A DNA stretch of 64,000 nucleotides from Chryseobacterium ureilyticum (GTDB lineage Bacteria > Bacteroidota > Bacteroidia > Flavobacteriales > Weeksellaceae), in NCBI RefSeq assembly GCF_900156735.1, contig NZ_FTOL01000006.1, forward strand, positions 124,001 to 188,000. The letters are read 5' to 3'. Both the position numbers and the translations under genes were made by a program. Under the pieces are notes generated by a model that was given only the letters and a program-made list of their open reading frames with translations, did no database searches and had not been told where the DNA came from. Shown in pieces: positions 17,361 through 25,478 of this stretch; positions within the stretch are counted from its first letter, which is position 1, and each line of letters opens with the position of its first letter.

Positions 17361-18137
17361 CTAATTATTTTCTTCCCAAATTCTGATCTTAATGACTTCT
17401 TGATTTTCGGTAAAGTCAAAATGAAATACTATTTCATGGATAGTTTTATCTTCATTTAGCAGAACATATCCTTTTAAGGTATTTTCTTCTTTTTGTAAAG
17501 ATTTTCCACTAATTAATACTACAGTCTTTCCAGATTCATCATGTACATTCTGAAGTTCCATAAACAACTGATAAGTTTCCTTTGCATCAGGAAATATTGG
17601 AAAATCATAATCCAGTTCAAGTATTCTTTCTTTCCCATATTCCCCATAGAGAGGAAAGAAGAAAGTAATAAAAAACCAGTCACATTGGAAACTTTTTAAT
17701 AAATTCTCAGGGCTTTTATATAAACATTCAACTTTCTGAATAAAGTGAAGTGAAGTATCGTTGTTATAGAGTAGCAGGAGATTAGGCTTTATCTGATTCC
17801 AACGAGAAATAATGTCCTTATGATTATCTATTCCTTTAAGGAATCCATATTGGTTTGTGATTAAATTCAGAGGAAATAATGTAGATGAGCAAGTTTCTAC
17901 CAATTCTCCTATCAGGGTGTCTTCCAGATAGTCTTCATTCATAAAGACATGCTCTCTCTTAATCTTAATGATAGGATTGGAAACTATATCTTTAGTAAGA
18001 TCATTATATTCAGTATCAAATTCAAAAGCAAGGGATTGGCTTCTGCCTAACATATTCTTGACATATTCGTAGGTATACTTTCTTTGAACAGTGTATGAGG
18101 CAGGAGCCTGCAAGGATATTTGAACTGAAGAGCTCAT
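17361..18137 (-). CDS. Adaptor-like protein of toxin module A
   Basis: 258 residues, cytoplasmic, no named family. By eye its middle and C-terminal part aligns with the protein at 32377-33459: both have a 'plus beta strand - G..i.gI - ii..w..ik' segment, 'F..iKKvecl..SPE.ll..f..D.F...fF.plyg.y'. Both stand directly upstream of a DUF4280 gene. This equivalence suggests a loading adaptor or chaperone for the PAAR-like protein and its effector, as DUF4123 or Eag proteins do elsewhere (inference). It lacks the LysM seen in its counterpart. Confidence 0.6.
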   Translation of the reverse strand: MSSSVQISLQAPASYTVQRKYTYEYVKNMLGRSQSLAFEFDTEYNDLTKDIVSNPIIKIKREHVFMNEDYLEDTLIGELVETCSSTLFPLNLITNQYGFLKGIDNHKDIISRWNQIKPNLLLLYNNDTSLHFIQKVECLYKSPENLLKSFQCDWFFITFFFPLYGEYGKERILELDYDFPIFPDAKETYQLFMELQNVHDESGKTVVLISGKSLQKEENTLKGYVLLNEDKTIHEIVFHFDFTENQEVIKIRIWEENN

Positions 18138-18554
18138 TTTAGAATTTTTTTGTCATTTGGGTTGCAACAAGTTTACGAAATTTTTACAGACTCTGCAAAA
18201 CTTGGATTATGAATTGAAATGTATTCAATTAGCTCACCAATTTCTTAATAACCATCATTGTTTATTGAATAAATAGAGAGGGGAAGCAAATTCTTAAATA
18301 TTCTTCTTGTTTTTATGAAACTACTTCAAGTTTAAAAGGCAGGATTTCCCATAGTATTAGGGTTTTTTCCTTTTTAGACGTCATAGAAACCTTTCAGGAA
18401 ACCCTTACTTGTTTCTTCTTGTATTCTAACTTCTATTTTCACTTCTACTTTACTTGTAATTTCAGTAAAACATATCATGCTTTTACTTGCTTTCTTCTTG
18501 TTTTATTTTCCTTTAAAATCTTGATATTCTAAACATACATCCCTTTAGAGAGCA
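18138..18554. other. Gene-free stretch, 417 bp
   Basis: No convincing reading frame on either strand. The DNA is pyrimidine-rich on the plus strand, and TTCTTCTTGT occurs three times (about 18301, 18413 and 18492). It separates the adaptor gene from the TonB-like gene; any promoter for 18137 would lie here, but none stands out. Confidence 0.5.
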
Positions 18555-19559
18555 TTAAAATGTAACCTTATAAGTTCCCATAGAACTTACATCGGCTTTT
18601 TCAGCCTTTACATATTTCTTAATCCAACCAATTGATGTTGATACTATACATGAATCCGAAACCCCTCCCGATTTTCTGGCAGAAACTACATTCCCTGCTT
18701 TATCTACAGTATAGGCAATGGTAATAGAACCTCTTGCCGTGCAACTATGAGAAGGTTGTACCCCTCCTCTTCTCATTGTTCCAGGAATAAAACTTATCAA
18801 TTTTCGGTCAACATCTATTTTACTTTTAGGGTTTTCATTTTCTTGGATTAACTCTTTTTCTCTTCCTTTTATAAGACTCCCAATGGAAGGGTTTTCTTTT
18901 TCGTACCCAATATTTTTTTTAGTTTCGGGAGTTTCATTTTTATCAGTCTGATAGTATTTAATTTTTTCAGCTTTCATGAAACCTTCCAAATCTCTGAAAG
19001 TGATTTTATCTAAACTATTGGGAATACTCTGAATATATTTCTTGCTATTTTTACATTTTTTGGAAGTAAAATCAATAACATTTCCGTTATCATCTTTGTA
19101 TATTTCATTTTTTTCCAGTTTCTCCGCTTTTACATTGATATAGGAAACGTAATATTTCACTTGGTTTGCACACGTTGTATCTAACAAAAAGAAATCAAGA
19201 CTTTTTTCAGCTCCAACCAAGATTCCTTCTTCATTGAAGTAATAATCATAAGAAGTTTTGCTATCTCCAATATGCCCCCATAAATCATCAGATTTACTGA
19301 TATAGACGATTTTATTATTTTTTCTGAGAATTTTATAGAACATTTCCCACTGATGCTCAAATTCCTCCACAGGATTATCAGTTTTACTTTGCTTTATTCT
19401 ACCGTCAGTTAGTTTAACATATTCAATTACTTTTGACGGCTGATTTTTCAAAACTTCCTTTACAAATAGCTTTGTTTGCTTTAATTCGTTTTCATAAGAG
19501 TTTTGGGAATAAAAGACCGTGGTAATACACAAGGTAATAAGTATAAATAAGTTTTTCAT
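18555..19559 (-). CDS. Exported protein with TonB-C-like terminal domain
   Basis: 334 residues with a signal peptide (MKNLFILITLCITTVFYSQ). The first ~200 residues are of unknown type. The last ~90, 'GSITIAYTVDKAGNVVSARKSGGVSDS', resemble the C-terminal TonB-like domain ('energy transducer' type) found in many exported Flavobacteriia proteins; the usual membrane anchor and Pro-rich span are missing, so it is not a true TonB. It is 2 nt downstream of the TM2-domain gene. Role within the cargo is unknown. Confidence 0.65.
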   Translation of the reverse strand: MKNLFILITLCITTVFYSQNSYENELKQTKLFVKEVLKNQPSKVIEYVKLTDGRIKQSKTDNPVEEFEHQWEMFYKILRKNNKIVYISKSDDLWGHIGDSKTSYDYYFNEEGILVGAEKSLDFFLLDTTCANQVKYYVSYINVKAEKLEKNEIYKDDNGNVIDFTSKKCKNSKKYIQSIPNSLDKITFRDLEGFMKAEKIKYYQTDKNETPETKKNIGYEKENPSIGSLIKGREKELIQENENPKSKIDVDRKLISFIPGTMRRGGVQPSHSCTARGSITIAYTVDKAGNVVSARKSGGVSDSCIVSTSIGWIKKYVKAEKADVSSMGTYKVTF

Positions 19560-19561
19560 GA

Positions 19562-20518
19562 TTAATTGATTTGTATTGAATCTCCCTGCTTATTTTCAAC
19601 TTCAGAATTCTGGGATACTTTTTTTTCTCTAGTTTTAGTTTGTGATTGGTTTTCTTCAGAATTAAGTCTTTCAAATTTTTGATATTTATTCGGTGATTCT
19701 ATTACACTATATTCATAAGGTTTTGTCTTCCGCTCATTTTTATAACTTCCAAACCTTCTGCCTTTCAGACTTTCATCCTCATATATAATCTTTGTATAAC
19801 CAAAGAAGCCGTAAGCAGTTATCAGATTTTGTTTGTCATTTTCATCTTTATAGACTAATTTCCTTAGCAAAACAAGGTCTTCATCATATACCTTACTATT
19901 TTCATAACCATTCTCTGATAGAAATAAAGTTATAAAGCTCTGGGATTGCCTTTCATTGAGCTTCTCACCGGCAAAAAAATCTTTCATACTTTTGAAAAGT
20001 TGAGGCTGATAAGCCATAATATCATCAACAATTTTATTTTTCATTTCTGTATTATTGGGCTTTAAGAAGAAAGCAGAAACGCTAAACAAGATTATTATAC
20101 CAACGATTATATAAAATGAATAACTTTCTCCTGATTGCATTTTTTGAGTGATGTAAAGGTCGTTTACAGCCTTTTTAGAAACATTATTACCACCTGAATT
20201 ACGACCTTCATCGGGAAACATGATCGAAATATCCCGTAATACCTCTAAAGCAAGATCATTATTATATTGTTCAACCATTCTCGGAATTCTGAAGAGGTCA
20301 ATAATTGCCCAGATAAAAAAACCTCCCGCGGTAAGGATATATAATATCAGCCAACCCCATTTTTTAAGGTAGGCGTAATGCCAACCTAAAAGAAACCAAA
20401 GCAGGTAAGATATTCCTACAGATTTCTTTCGTCTTTCAAATTCGCTAACAAAGATTCGTTGTTGTTCTGAATTCAGCTCTCGAAATTTTTTTTGAATCAG
20501 ATAAGAGAAATTTCCCAC
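19562..20518 (-). CDS. TM2 domain membrane protein
   Basis: 318 residues, starting at GTG (20518); no better in-frame ATG was preferred. Residues ~35-80 are a TM2 domain: 'SYLLWFLLGWHYAYLKKWGWLILYILTAGGFFIWAIIDLFRIP', two helices joined by a short turn. A third helix lies near 130-150, followed by a soluble C-terminal part rich in charged residues. First gene of the minus-strand cargo run that ends in the toxin module; directly upstream is the hairpin element at 20570-20726. Confidence 0.75.
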   Translation of the reverse strand: MGNFSYLIQKKFRELNSEQQRIFVSEFERRKKSVGISYLLWFLLGWHYAYLKKWGWLILYILTAGGFFIWAIIDLFRIPRMVEQYNNDLALEVLRDISIMFPDEGRNSGGNNVSKKAVNDLYITQKMQSGESYSFYIIVGIIILFSVSAFFLKPNNTEMKNKIVDDIMAYQPQLFKSMKDFFAGEKLNERQSQSFITLFLSENGYENSKVYDEDLVLLRKLVYKDENDKQNLITAYGFFGYTKIIYEDESLKGRRFGSYKNERKTKPYEYSVIESPNKYQKFERLNSEENQSQTKTREKKVSQNSEVENKQGDSIQIN

Positions 20519-20569
20519 GATTAATAGTTAATGCCGTCAGCTCCAAACAGCCTTAAATATAGACATAGA

Positions 20570-20726
20570 AAAAGCGTGGAACTAAACCATATTAACTACC
20601 GAGGTACTGGTATACCCATACAGACTAATAGGATAGCCCACGCAATGCGTAGGCGTATCACTATTTATTTTGTCTGTATTAAAAATTACCAGTTTTCGGC
20701 AGAACAAATAAACAGCTTACGCTTTT
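20570..20726. repeat. Long imperfect hairpin element, copy A
   Basis: 157 bp with nested inverted repeats: AAAAGCGT / ACGCTTTT at the ends, then CCGAGGTACTGGTA / TACCAGTTTTCGG, ATACAGAC / GTCTGTAT, and a GC-rich tip ACGCAATGCGT. It shares end words, tip words and order with 35161-35323. It lies 52 bp upstream of the GTG of the TM2 gene. It occupies the gene gap 20519-20789. Confidence 0.75.
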
Positions 20727-20789
20727 ATCGTTGAAGTATTTTTATTTTTATATTCTATTTTGCTTTTAACATTCTACAAATTTATAAAA

Positions 20790-21947
20790 TTATCCGTAAC
20801 GACTTACATCCATTACGTTTCTTAAATTTTTAACATTAGAGTTCGTATAAATCATTGTATTAGCGATTCTTCTATGCCCCAAAAGCTTACTTACTAAAGG
20901 TAGAGATACATTTTTATTGTTTACTAGATAGGAAGCAAAGGTATGTCTTCCTACATGGAAGCTAATCTCTTTATCTATCTTACATTCTTCTGCTATTTTT
21001 TTTAAAATCCTATTTCCAACCTGATTAGATACTTCAGGAAACACTTTATCGCTCGGCTTCTTCTGAATCATGAATCTTACAAGCAAAGCTCTTATTTGTT
21101 TATTTAAAGGAATATCTACAATATGTTTTGTTTTCAACATTTTTTTAGAGATAATTTTATTCTTCCAATCAATATCAGAGATTTTTAGCGAATATAAATC
21201 ACCATACCTTAATCCTGTACAACAAGATAGCAGGAACATATATTTAGTCGCTTTCATGGTAGCAGAAGTAGTTTTAAATTTTAAGATTTTAAGAACTTCT
21301 TCTTCCTCTAAAAATACAGTCTTATGATCTGGAGATTTTACTTTTAAAGATTTTTTACTCTTATAAGGATTATCACCCTTAAACTTTTTATATTCAATAG
21401 CTTCGTTAATAATACATTTCAAACATTTATGATGATTGTATAGTCCTCCTTCTCCTATTTCTAATTTCTTTAGATAGTTATTAAATTTTGTTATAAAAAC
21501 AGAATCTATATCCGAAGTGAATAACTTAGCCTTGAAGTTCTTTAACCGCTTTCTTAGAGTTTCATACTTATATACAGTATCTTCGGCTAATCCTTCTCCC
21601 TTCTTCATTTCCAAAACCTCATCAAAAACCGCATAAAAATCATTGTTATTAGTACCTTTTAGAAAATTATCTACTAGTGTAAAGGAAAGAGGAATACCTG
21701 CCAAATCATTTTCACGCAGAAACCTTTCTAACTCAAATTTCTCTTTACTTATTTTATCATTCAATAATTTATATCCTTTACCTTTTGCTTCCTCATTCTT
21801 CTTATCCCAATCTTTAGGAACAACATTTTCGTTCAAAGTAAAAGTTTTCTTTACAGAATTGATTATTACTTGTAGATAAATCGGAGAGTTTCCGTTTTTT
21901 AAAATTTTATCGGTTCTTAGAATAGCCTTAACAGAAAATTTTCCCAT
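20790..21947 (-). CDS. Tyrosine recombinase (integrase) of element A
   Basis: 385 residues. The N-terminal ~90 residues are the Arm-DNA-binding domain typical of Bacteroidetes integrases (FSVKAILRTDKILKNGNSPIYLQV), then a SAM-like core-binding domain (~110-210), then the catalytic domain. Active-site residues: Arg in TGLRYGDL, Lys in the MLKTKH beta hairpin, HVGRHTFASYL (H-x-x-R), LLGHRRIANT (His) and the Tyr of MIYTNSN. All are present, so it should be active. It is next to the middle att copy (22275), with its 5' end facing it. Confidence 0.92.
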   Translation of the reverse strand: MGKFSVKAILRTDKILKNGNSPIYLQVIINSVKKTFTLNENVVPKDWDKKNEEAKGKGYKLLNDKISKEKFELERFLRENDLAGIPLSFTLVDNFLKGTNNNDFYAVFDEVLEMKKGEGLAEDTVYKYETLRKRLKNFKAKLFTSDIDSVFITKFNNYLKKLEIGEGGLYNHHKCLKCIINEAIEYKKFKGDNPYKSKKSLKVKSPDHKTVFLEEEEVLKILKFKTTSATMKATKYMFLLSCCTGLRYGDLYSLKISDIDWKNKIISKKMLKTKHIVDIPLNKQIRALLVRFMIQKKPSDKVFPEVSNQVGNRILKKIAEECKIDKEISFHVGRHTFASYLVNNKNVSLPLVSKLLGHRRIANTMIYTNSNVKNLRNVMDVSRYG

Positions 21948-22145
21948 GTCGTTATTTTTTAATTATTACAATTTTATATCCTGTAACATTAAAATAATAA
22001 GCTAAGATAGAATAAATATTACAAAATTCAAAGATAAAAAATTGATAATCAATATTTTACACAAATATTCAGCTTTAATTTAAAGATAAGGAAATTCTAC
22101 GACTGGATTTTACATTTTCTTCCCCTTTTTATTCAAAAATAATTC

Positions 22146-22168
22146 GGGGAGAAAAATAGGGAGCTTTT
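22146..22168 (+). repeat. Right candidate integrase arm site of element A
   Basis: GGGGAGAAAAATAGGGAGCT plus TTT, 22/23 identical to 5014-5036 and in the same orientation. It lies 111 bp from the right att copy and 199 bp upstream of the integrase gene. The gene-free stretch 21948-22461 holds this repeat, a terminator, the middle att copy and the promoter of integrase B. Confidence 0.55.
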
Positions 22169-22220
22169 TTATAACGAAACATGAATAAACATGACGAATA
22201 AATTCACTATATAAACATGA

Positions 22221-22247
22221 AAAAAGCCCCTAAAATAGAGGCTTTTT
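22221..22247 (-). terminator. Terminator hairpin beside the middle att copy
   Basis: AAAAAGCC / GGCTTTTT with an 11-nt interval, T-rich on both strands. It lies 28 bp outside the tRNA 3'-end copy at 22275, in the position of a tRNA terminator. Confidence 0.6.
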
Positions 22248-22274
22248 GATTTTTATGGAAAAGTTCGATTTTCC

Positions 22275-22323
22275 AAAAAGTGGTCCCACCTGGGCTCGAA
22301 CCAGGGACCACCTGATTATGAGT
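22275..22323 (-). repeat. Middle att site: 49-bp copy of the tRNA 3' part
   Basis: Identical over 49 bp to 43756-43804, which covers the tRNA from the anticodon loop to the 3' end plus five flanking bases. Identity breaks inside the anticodon loop (GAGT then A instead of C). This marks the left end of element B; its inner 22 bp are also the right end of element A. Confidence 0.9.
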
Positions 22324-22402
22324 AAGGGGTCATGGTATTTACTTTAGCTTACTTTTATTTACAATAATACTGTATTTCAATAACTTATAACAACATTCTA
22401 TT

Positions 22403-22432
22403 TTGAGTTTTAACTTATTTTTACTATTTTTG
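22403..22432 (+). promoter_or_regulatory. Promoter of integrase B
   Basis: TTG (22403-22405), 19-nt spacer, TATTTTTG (22425-22432): a very good Bacteroidetes promoter 29 nt upstream of the integrase ATG. Confidence 0.65.
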
Positions 22433-22441
22433 ACTTTCAAC

Positions 22442-22463
22442 CTTGACCTATAACTTGACCTAT
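22442..22463 (+). repeat. Left candidate integrase arm site of element B
   Basis: Tandem CTTGACCTAT-AA-CTTGACCTAT, 118 bp from the left att copy. It recurs with 3 changes at 43693-43714 near the right att copy. The second unit overlaps the ATG of integrase B, just downstream of the promoter, so integrase binding could also repress its own gene. Confidence 0.6.
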
Positions 22464-23685
22464 GGCAACAACACAACTAATGCTACGAAATAAACCTAAA
22501 ACAGACGGAAGTCTTCCAATTGTTTTTAAAGTATATCTAGGCAACAAATCTAAAATTATCACTACTCCATTTTCTGTGCAGGGTAACCAATGGGATACCA
22601 AAAATAAGAAAGTAAAATCGTCTCACGGCAAAGCTCGTGAAATTAATGAATCTTTGAAAAAGCTTGACACACGTATTAATGAAGCAATTGTAGAATTAGA
22701 ATCCGAAGAGCTTGATTATAACTTGGACGACATTGACGCAAGGTTTAGAACGCAATCCGCAAGTAATAAGATAAAATCGATTTCTGTAAAAGATTTTTTT
22801 CAGCAGAGAATTGAGGAATTAGATGAACTAAGTAGGTTTGGGTATGCCAAAACAATTAAAGAATCTATGCAATCATTATTCAAATTTGAAAAAAATATTG
22901 ATTTAAGATTTAAAGATATTGATTTTGAATATTTGGTGAAGTATGAAAACTTTTTAGCAAAATCTTGTAGTAATACAACTATTAGAATCAGAATGACCGA
23001 TTTAAGGACATTATTTAATCTTGCTATAAGGTCGGGTTATGCAAGAAAAGAAGATTATCCATTTAGAAGTTACAGTATTCAAAAAAGATTGAAAATGCAG
23101 TCTCGCAAAATAGCATTGAGTGAAGAACAGTTTGCACTGTTTAAGAGTTTTGATTGTGGAAGTTTCCCCCAATATACTAACACTTACAAAATGTTTTTAT
23201 TTTCTTATTATGTTGGTGGGATGAACTTTAAAGATATGGCATTTTTAGAATGGGATGATATAAAAGGTAATCGCTTGTATTACACCAGAAGCAAAACAAG
23301 TCGGGATTTTAATGTTCCTTTGAGAGTGGAAGCATTGGAGATTTTAGAATATTACAAAAACTATGTAAAACCAGAAGAAGTAAAATATATTTTTCCTGTT
23401 ATTTTAAGAAACGAACTTACTGACAAACAACTGTTTGGAAGATACAGAAGATGTTTAAGATCATTTAACTCAGAATTAAAATTTATAGCAAAGCAAACAG
23501 GAATTGACGAAGATATAACCAGCTATGTAGGGCGACATACTTTTGCTACTCATTTGAAATTCAATAATGTTTCTGCGGATGTGATTAGCCAAATAATGGG
23601 ACACTCTTCTGTTGCCGTCACAAACTCATATCTGAAAGATTTTGAGGATGATATTATTGATGATGCTTTTAGTAAATTAGTATAA
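22462..23685 (+). CDS. Tyrosine recombinase (integrase) of element B
   Basis: 407 residues: N-terminal arm-binding domain (QLMLRNKPKTDGSLPIVFKVY), SAM-like domain ~110-215 and catalytic domain. Seen: the segment FSYYVGGMNFKDMAFLEW at the position of the first catalytic arginine, which here has no Arg (a feature also known in IntDOT-type enzymes of Bacteroidetes), Lys of SKTSRD, YVGRHTFATHL (H-x-x-R), IMGHSSVAVTNSYL (His, Tyr). It is unrelated in detail to the integrase of element A. Its gene faces away from the middle att copy. Confidence 0.92.
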   Translation: MATTQLMLRNKPKTDGSLPIVFKVYLGNKSKIITTPFSVQGNQWDTKNKKVKSSHGKAREINESLKKLDTRINEAIVELESEELDYNLDDIDARFRTQSASNKIKSISVKDFFQQRIEELDELSRFGYAKTIKESMQSLFKFEKNIDLRFKDIDFEYLVKYENFLAKSCSNTTIRIRMTDLRTLFNLAIRSGYARKEDYPFRSYSIQKRLKMQSRKIALSEEQFALFKSFDCGSFPQYTNTYKMFLFSYYVGGMNFKDMAFLEWDDIKGNRLYYTRSKTSRDFNVPLRVEALEILEYYKNYVKPEEVKYIFPVILRNELTDKQLFGRYRRCLRSFNSELKFIAKQTGIDEDITSYVGRHTFATHLKFNNVSADVISQIMGHSSVAVTNSYLKDFEDDIIDDAFSKLV

Positions 23686-23698
23686 ATATTTCTTAAAA

Positions 23699-24820
23699 TT
23701 GAAAAACATTAGTAAAAATGATATAAGATCTTACAATAATATAATTAGTGGGATCAGTAAGGGAGGTTTTGACGGTATTAAAAACCTGATTGAACAAAAT
23801 TTATTTTTGGAATATGGATATATTCAAGATTTCATCCCTGAGCAGTACAATTTAACATATCAAGATCTGAATGATAATGGAAAAATTATTATTCTTAACA
23901 ACATCATTAAGGAGTTTGATTATGACAGTCAAGTAATAGGAACAAGAGAAGATTTTGAGGATTTTGATTGGCAAAAATCATTATCAATTGAATTCCCAGA
24001 TATTTATAATGACTCTGCGGATGATATAGAACAAAAAATAAATGAATGGTCGAGTGATTTATCAATATATGAGATTGAGCCATTTTCAAATAGTATTTCG
24101 CAGAATAATTTAATGATAGAATGCTACGAATTATTTAAAAACCTCATTAATGATTTAGAAATTGATCCAGTTAGTAAAAATAAAGTCCTCACAGATATTA
24201 TCAGCAAATTGCAAGACTCTATCATATACAATAATGAATTTTTAGCTACCAACTCTACAAATAAAGATGATATTTATCTACTTACTGAAAAAATGAATTT
24301 ATTATATCAGCAAGTTTTTACAATGATAGGAAAAGAGTTTTCTCAGTATTTTGAAGTTTCAAATTTTGCAGTTCCAGCGCTTACAGTACCAATTAACACT
24401 GTACGACAGACAGTTTTTGGATTAGACTTCGCTTTTATTGAAAAACTACACGAGAGCCTTTCAACAGAAAATTTTATTGATGAATTCTGTACCAAAGAAT
24501 TGTTTCTACTACATTTTTATATTGACACTATTCCCGTAATACCTATAATATTGCGGGGAAGAAACCAATCTGATATAGGATATTTGATTAATTCATTACG
24601 GGAATTCTTCAAAGAAGATTATCAGGACAGTACATTTTTTAATTCTTTCTGGGCAGAAAGATTTTTGTTTCTGACGAACGGGGATTCTCAGATCCCAAAA
24701 ACAAAAGATAAAAATGGTATTAGTAGGATTATTAGCGAAGTAAAAACAGGCAATAGAAAGTCAACAAAAATCAACATAATCAATAAAATTGTCGAAAATC
24801 TTAGAGCCGTTCCGCAGTAA
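23699..24820 (+). CDS. Hypothetical protein downstream of integrase B
   Basis: 373 residues, starting with TTG at 23699, 13 bp after the integrase stop. Acidic, Asn/Ile-rich, no signal peptide and no membrane helix. I recognise no family. Residues ~205-290 are more hydrophobic (FEVSNFAVPALTVPINTVRQTVFGLDF). The last ~45 residues are basic (KTGNRKSTKINIINKIVENLR) and could contact DNA. Co-transcribed with the integrase, ending in a terminator at 24849. It may be an element-maintenance or regulatory protein (inference). Confidence 0.55.
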   Translation: MKNISKNDIRSYNNIISGISKGGFDGIKNLIEQNLFLEYGYIQDFIPEQYNLTYQDLNDNGKIIILNNIIKEFDYDSQVIGTREDFEDFDWQKSLSIEFPDIYNDSADDIEQKINEWSSDLSIYEIEPFSNSISQNNLMIECYELFKNLINDLEIDPVSKNKVLTDIISKLQDSIIYNNEFLATNSTNKDDIYLLTEKMNLLYQQVFTMIGKEFSQYFEVSNFAVPALTVPINTVRQTVFGLDFAFIEKLHESLSTENFIDEFCTKELFLLHFYIDTIPVIPIILRGRNQSDIGYLINSLREFFKEDYQDSTFFNSFWAERFLFLTNGDSQIPKTKDKNGISRIISEVKTGNRKSTKINIINKIVENLRAVPQ

Positions 24821-24848
24821 TTCCACATAAACTCAACAAAAAATCCTT

Positions 24849-24880
24849 AAACTCCTTTGTACAGGGAGTTTTTATTTTTT
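24849..24880 (+). terminator. Terminator of the integrase B operon
   Basis: AAACTCC / GGAGTTT with a 9-nt loop followed by a T-rich run (TATTTTTT), 28 nt after the stop codon at 24820. Confidence 0.75.
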
Positions 24881-24897
24881 GCGGAATAATGTATTCC

Positions 24898-24929
24898 TTG
24901 ACCGTTCCGCATTTCCTACCATACTTTTG
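24898..24929 (+). promoter_or_regulatory. Bacteroidetes-type promoter
   Basis: TTG (24898-24900), 21-nt spacer and TACTTTTG (24922-24929) match the TTG-N19-21-TAnnTTTG consensus. It should drive the HTH gene starting at 24975. Confidence 0.7.
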
Positions 24930-24974
24930 TAAGCATATTCAGCAACAAAGCTGGATAATTAAAAAAGAAAAAAT

Positions 24975-25313
24975 ATGGTGAAAATCTTAACAGAATTCAA
25001 AGAAATGCTTATAAGCATTGCGAGTGATCTAAAAGAATTGAAAGAAACAGTCCGAATATCAACGATTTTGAATAAAGAAGTATTAGACGTAAACGAAGCT
25101 GCGGTACTCACAGGATATAAGGTCAGTTATCTTCATAAACTTAGCAGTGTTGGAACTGATTTACCCATTTATTCATCTTCTGGAAATGGGAAACTTTATT
25201 TCAAAAGATTAGAACTGCTGGAATGGATGACAAAACACAAAAGAAATAACTTCAATGATTTTCAGAATCAGGTAGATGATTATTTCTCAAAAAAAGGAAA
25301 AAAAGTAGCCTAA
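24975..25313 (+). CDS. Excisionase-like helix-turn-helix protein of element B
   Basis: 112 residues. After an N-terminal helix with Leu heptads (~1-35), residues ~38-90 form an HTH_17/Xis-type domain: 'LDVNEAAVLTGYKVSYLHKLSS' then 'GKLYFKRLELLEWMTKHKR'. The same arrangement is used by the HTH gene of element A. It probably controls excision or transcription of the following replication gene. Own promoter upstream. Confidence 0.7.
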   Translation: MVKILTEFKEMLISIASDLKELKETVRISTILNKEVLDVNEAAVLTGYKVSYLHKLSSVGTDLPIYSSSGNGKLYFKRLELLEWMTKHKRNNFNDFQNQVDDYFSKKGKKVA

Positions 25314-25478
25314 AATCCTTAATCAGCAATATAAACAATTATTTCACAGACACGGTTTTAATCGCGCGTAAGAAGCCTGTTTGCAAATCTTTTTAAATCT
25401 CCAAAAATTTTAACGATTCGAGGTATTAGCCGTAGTAAAGGTACTATGGAGAGCTATTGCTATGCCTTTTTTTAAGTA

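Larger units (their letters stand above)
4938..22301. mobile_element. Integrative element A (about 17.3 kb) in the tRNA-CAT locus
   Basis: Bounded by direct 22-bp copies of the tRNA 3' end at 4938-4959 and 22280-22301. It holds a tyrosine recombinase (20790-21947) next to the right copy, an excisionase-like HTH gene, a replication initiator, a putative defence operon and a toxin module. All genes are on the minus strand. No relaxase, coupling protein or VirB-like gene was recognised, so it is probably a mobilisable or satellite-type element rather than self-transmissible. The density of AT-rich hypothetical genes contrasts with the flanking core genes. Confidence 0.85.

Noticed and set aside
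18555-19559. True TonB protein
   Set aside because: It has a cleavable signal peptide instead of a membrane anchor with a Pro-rich span, and no ExbB/ExbD genes are near.
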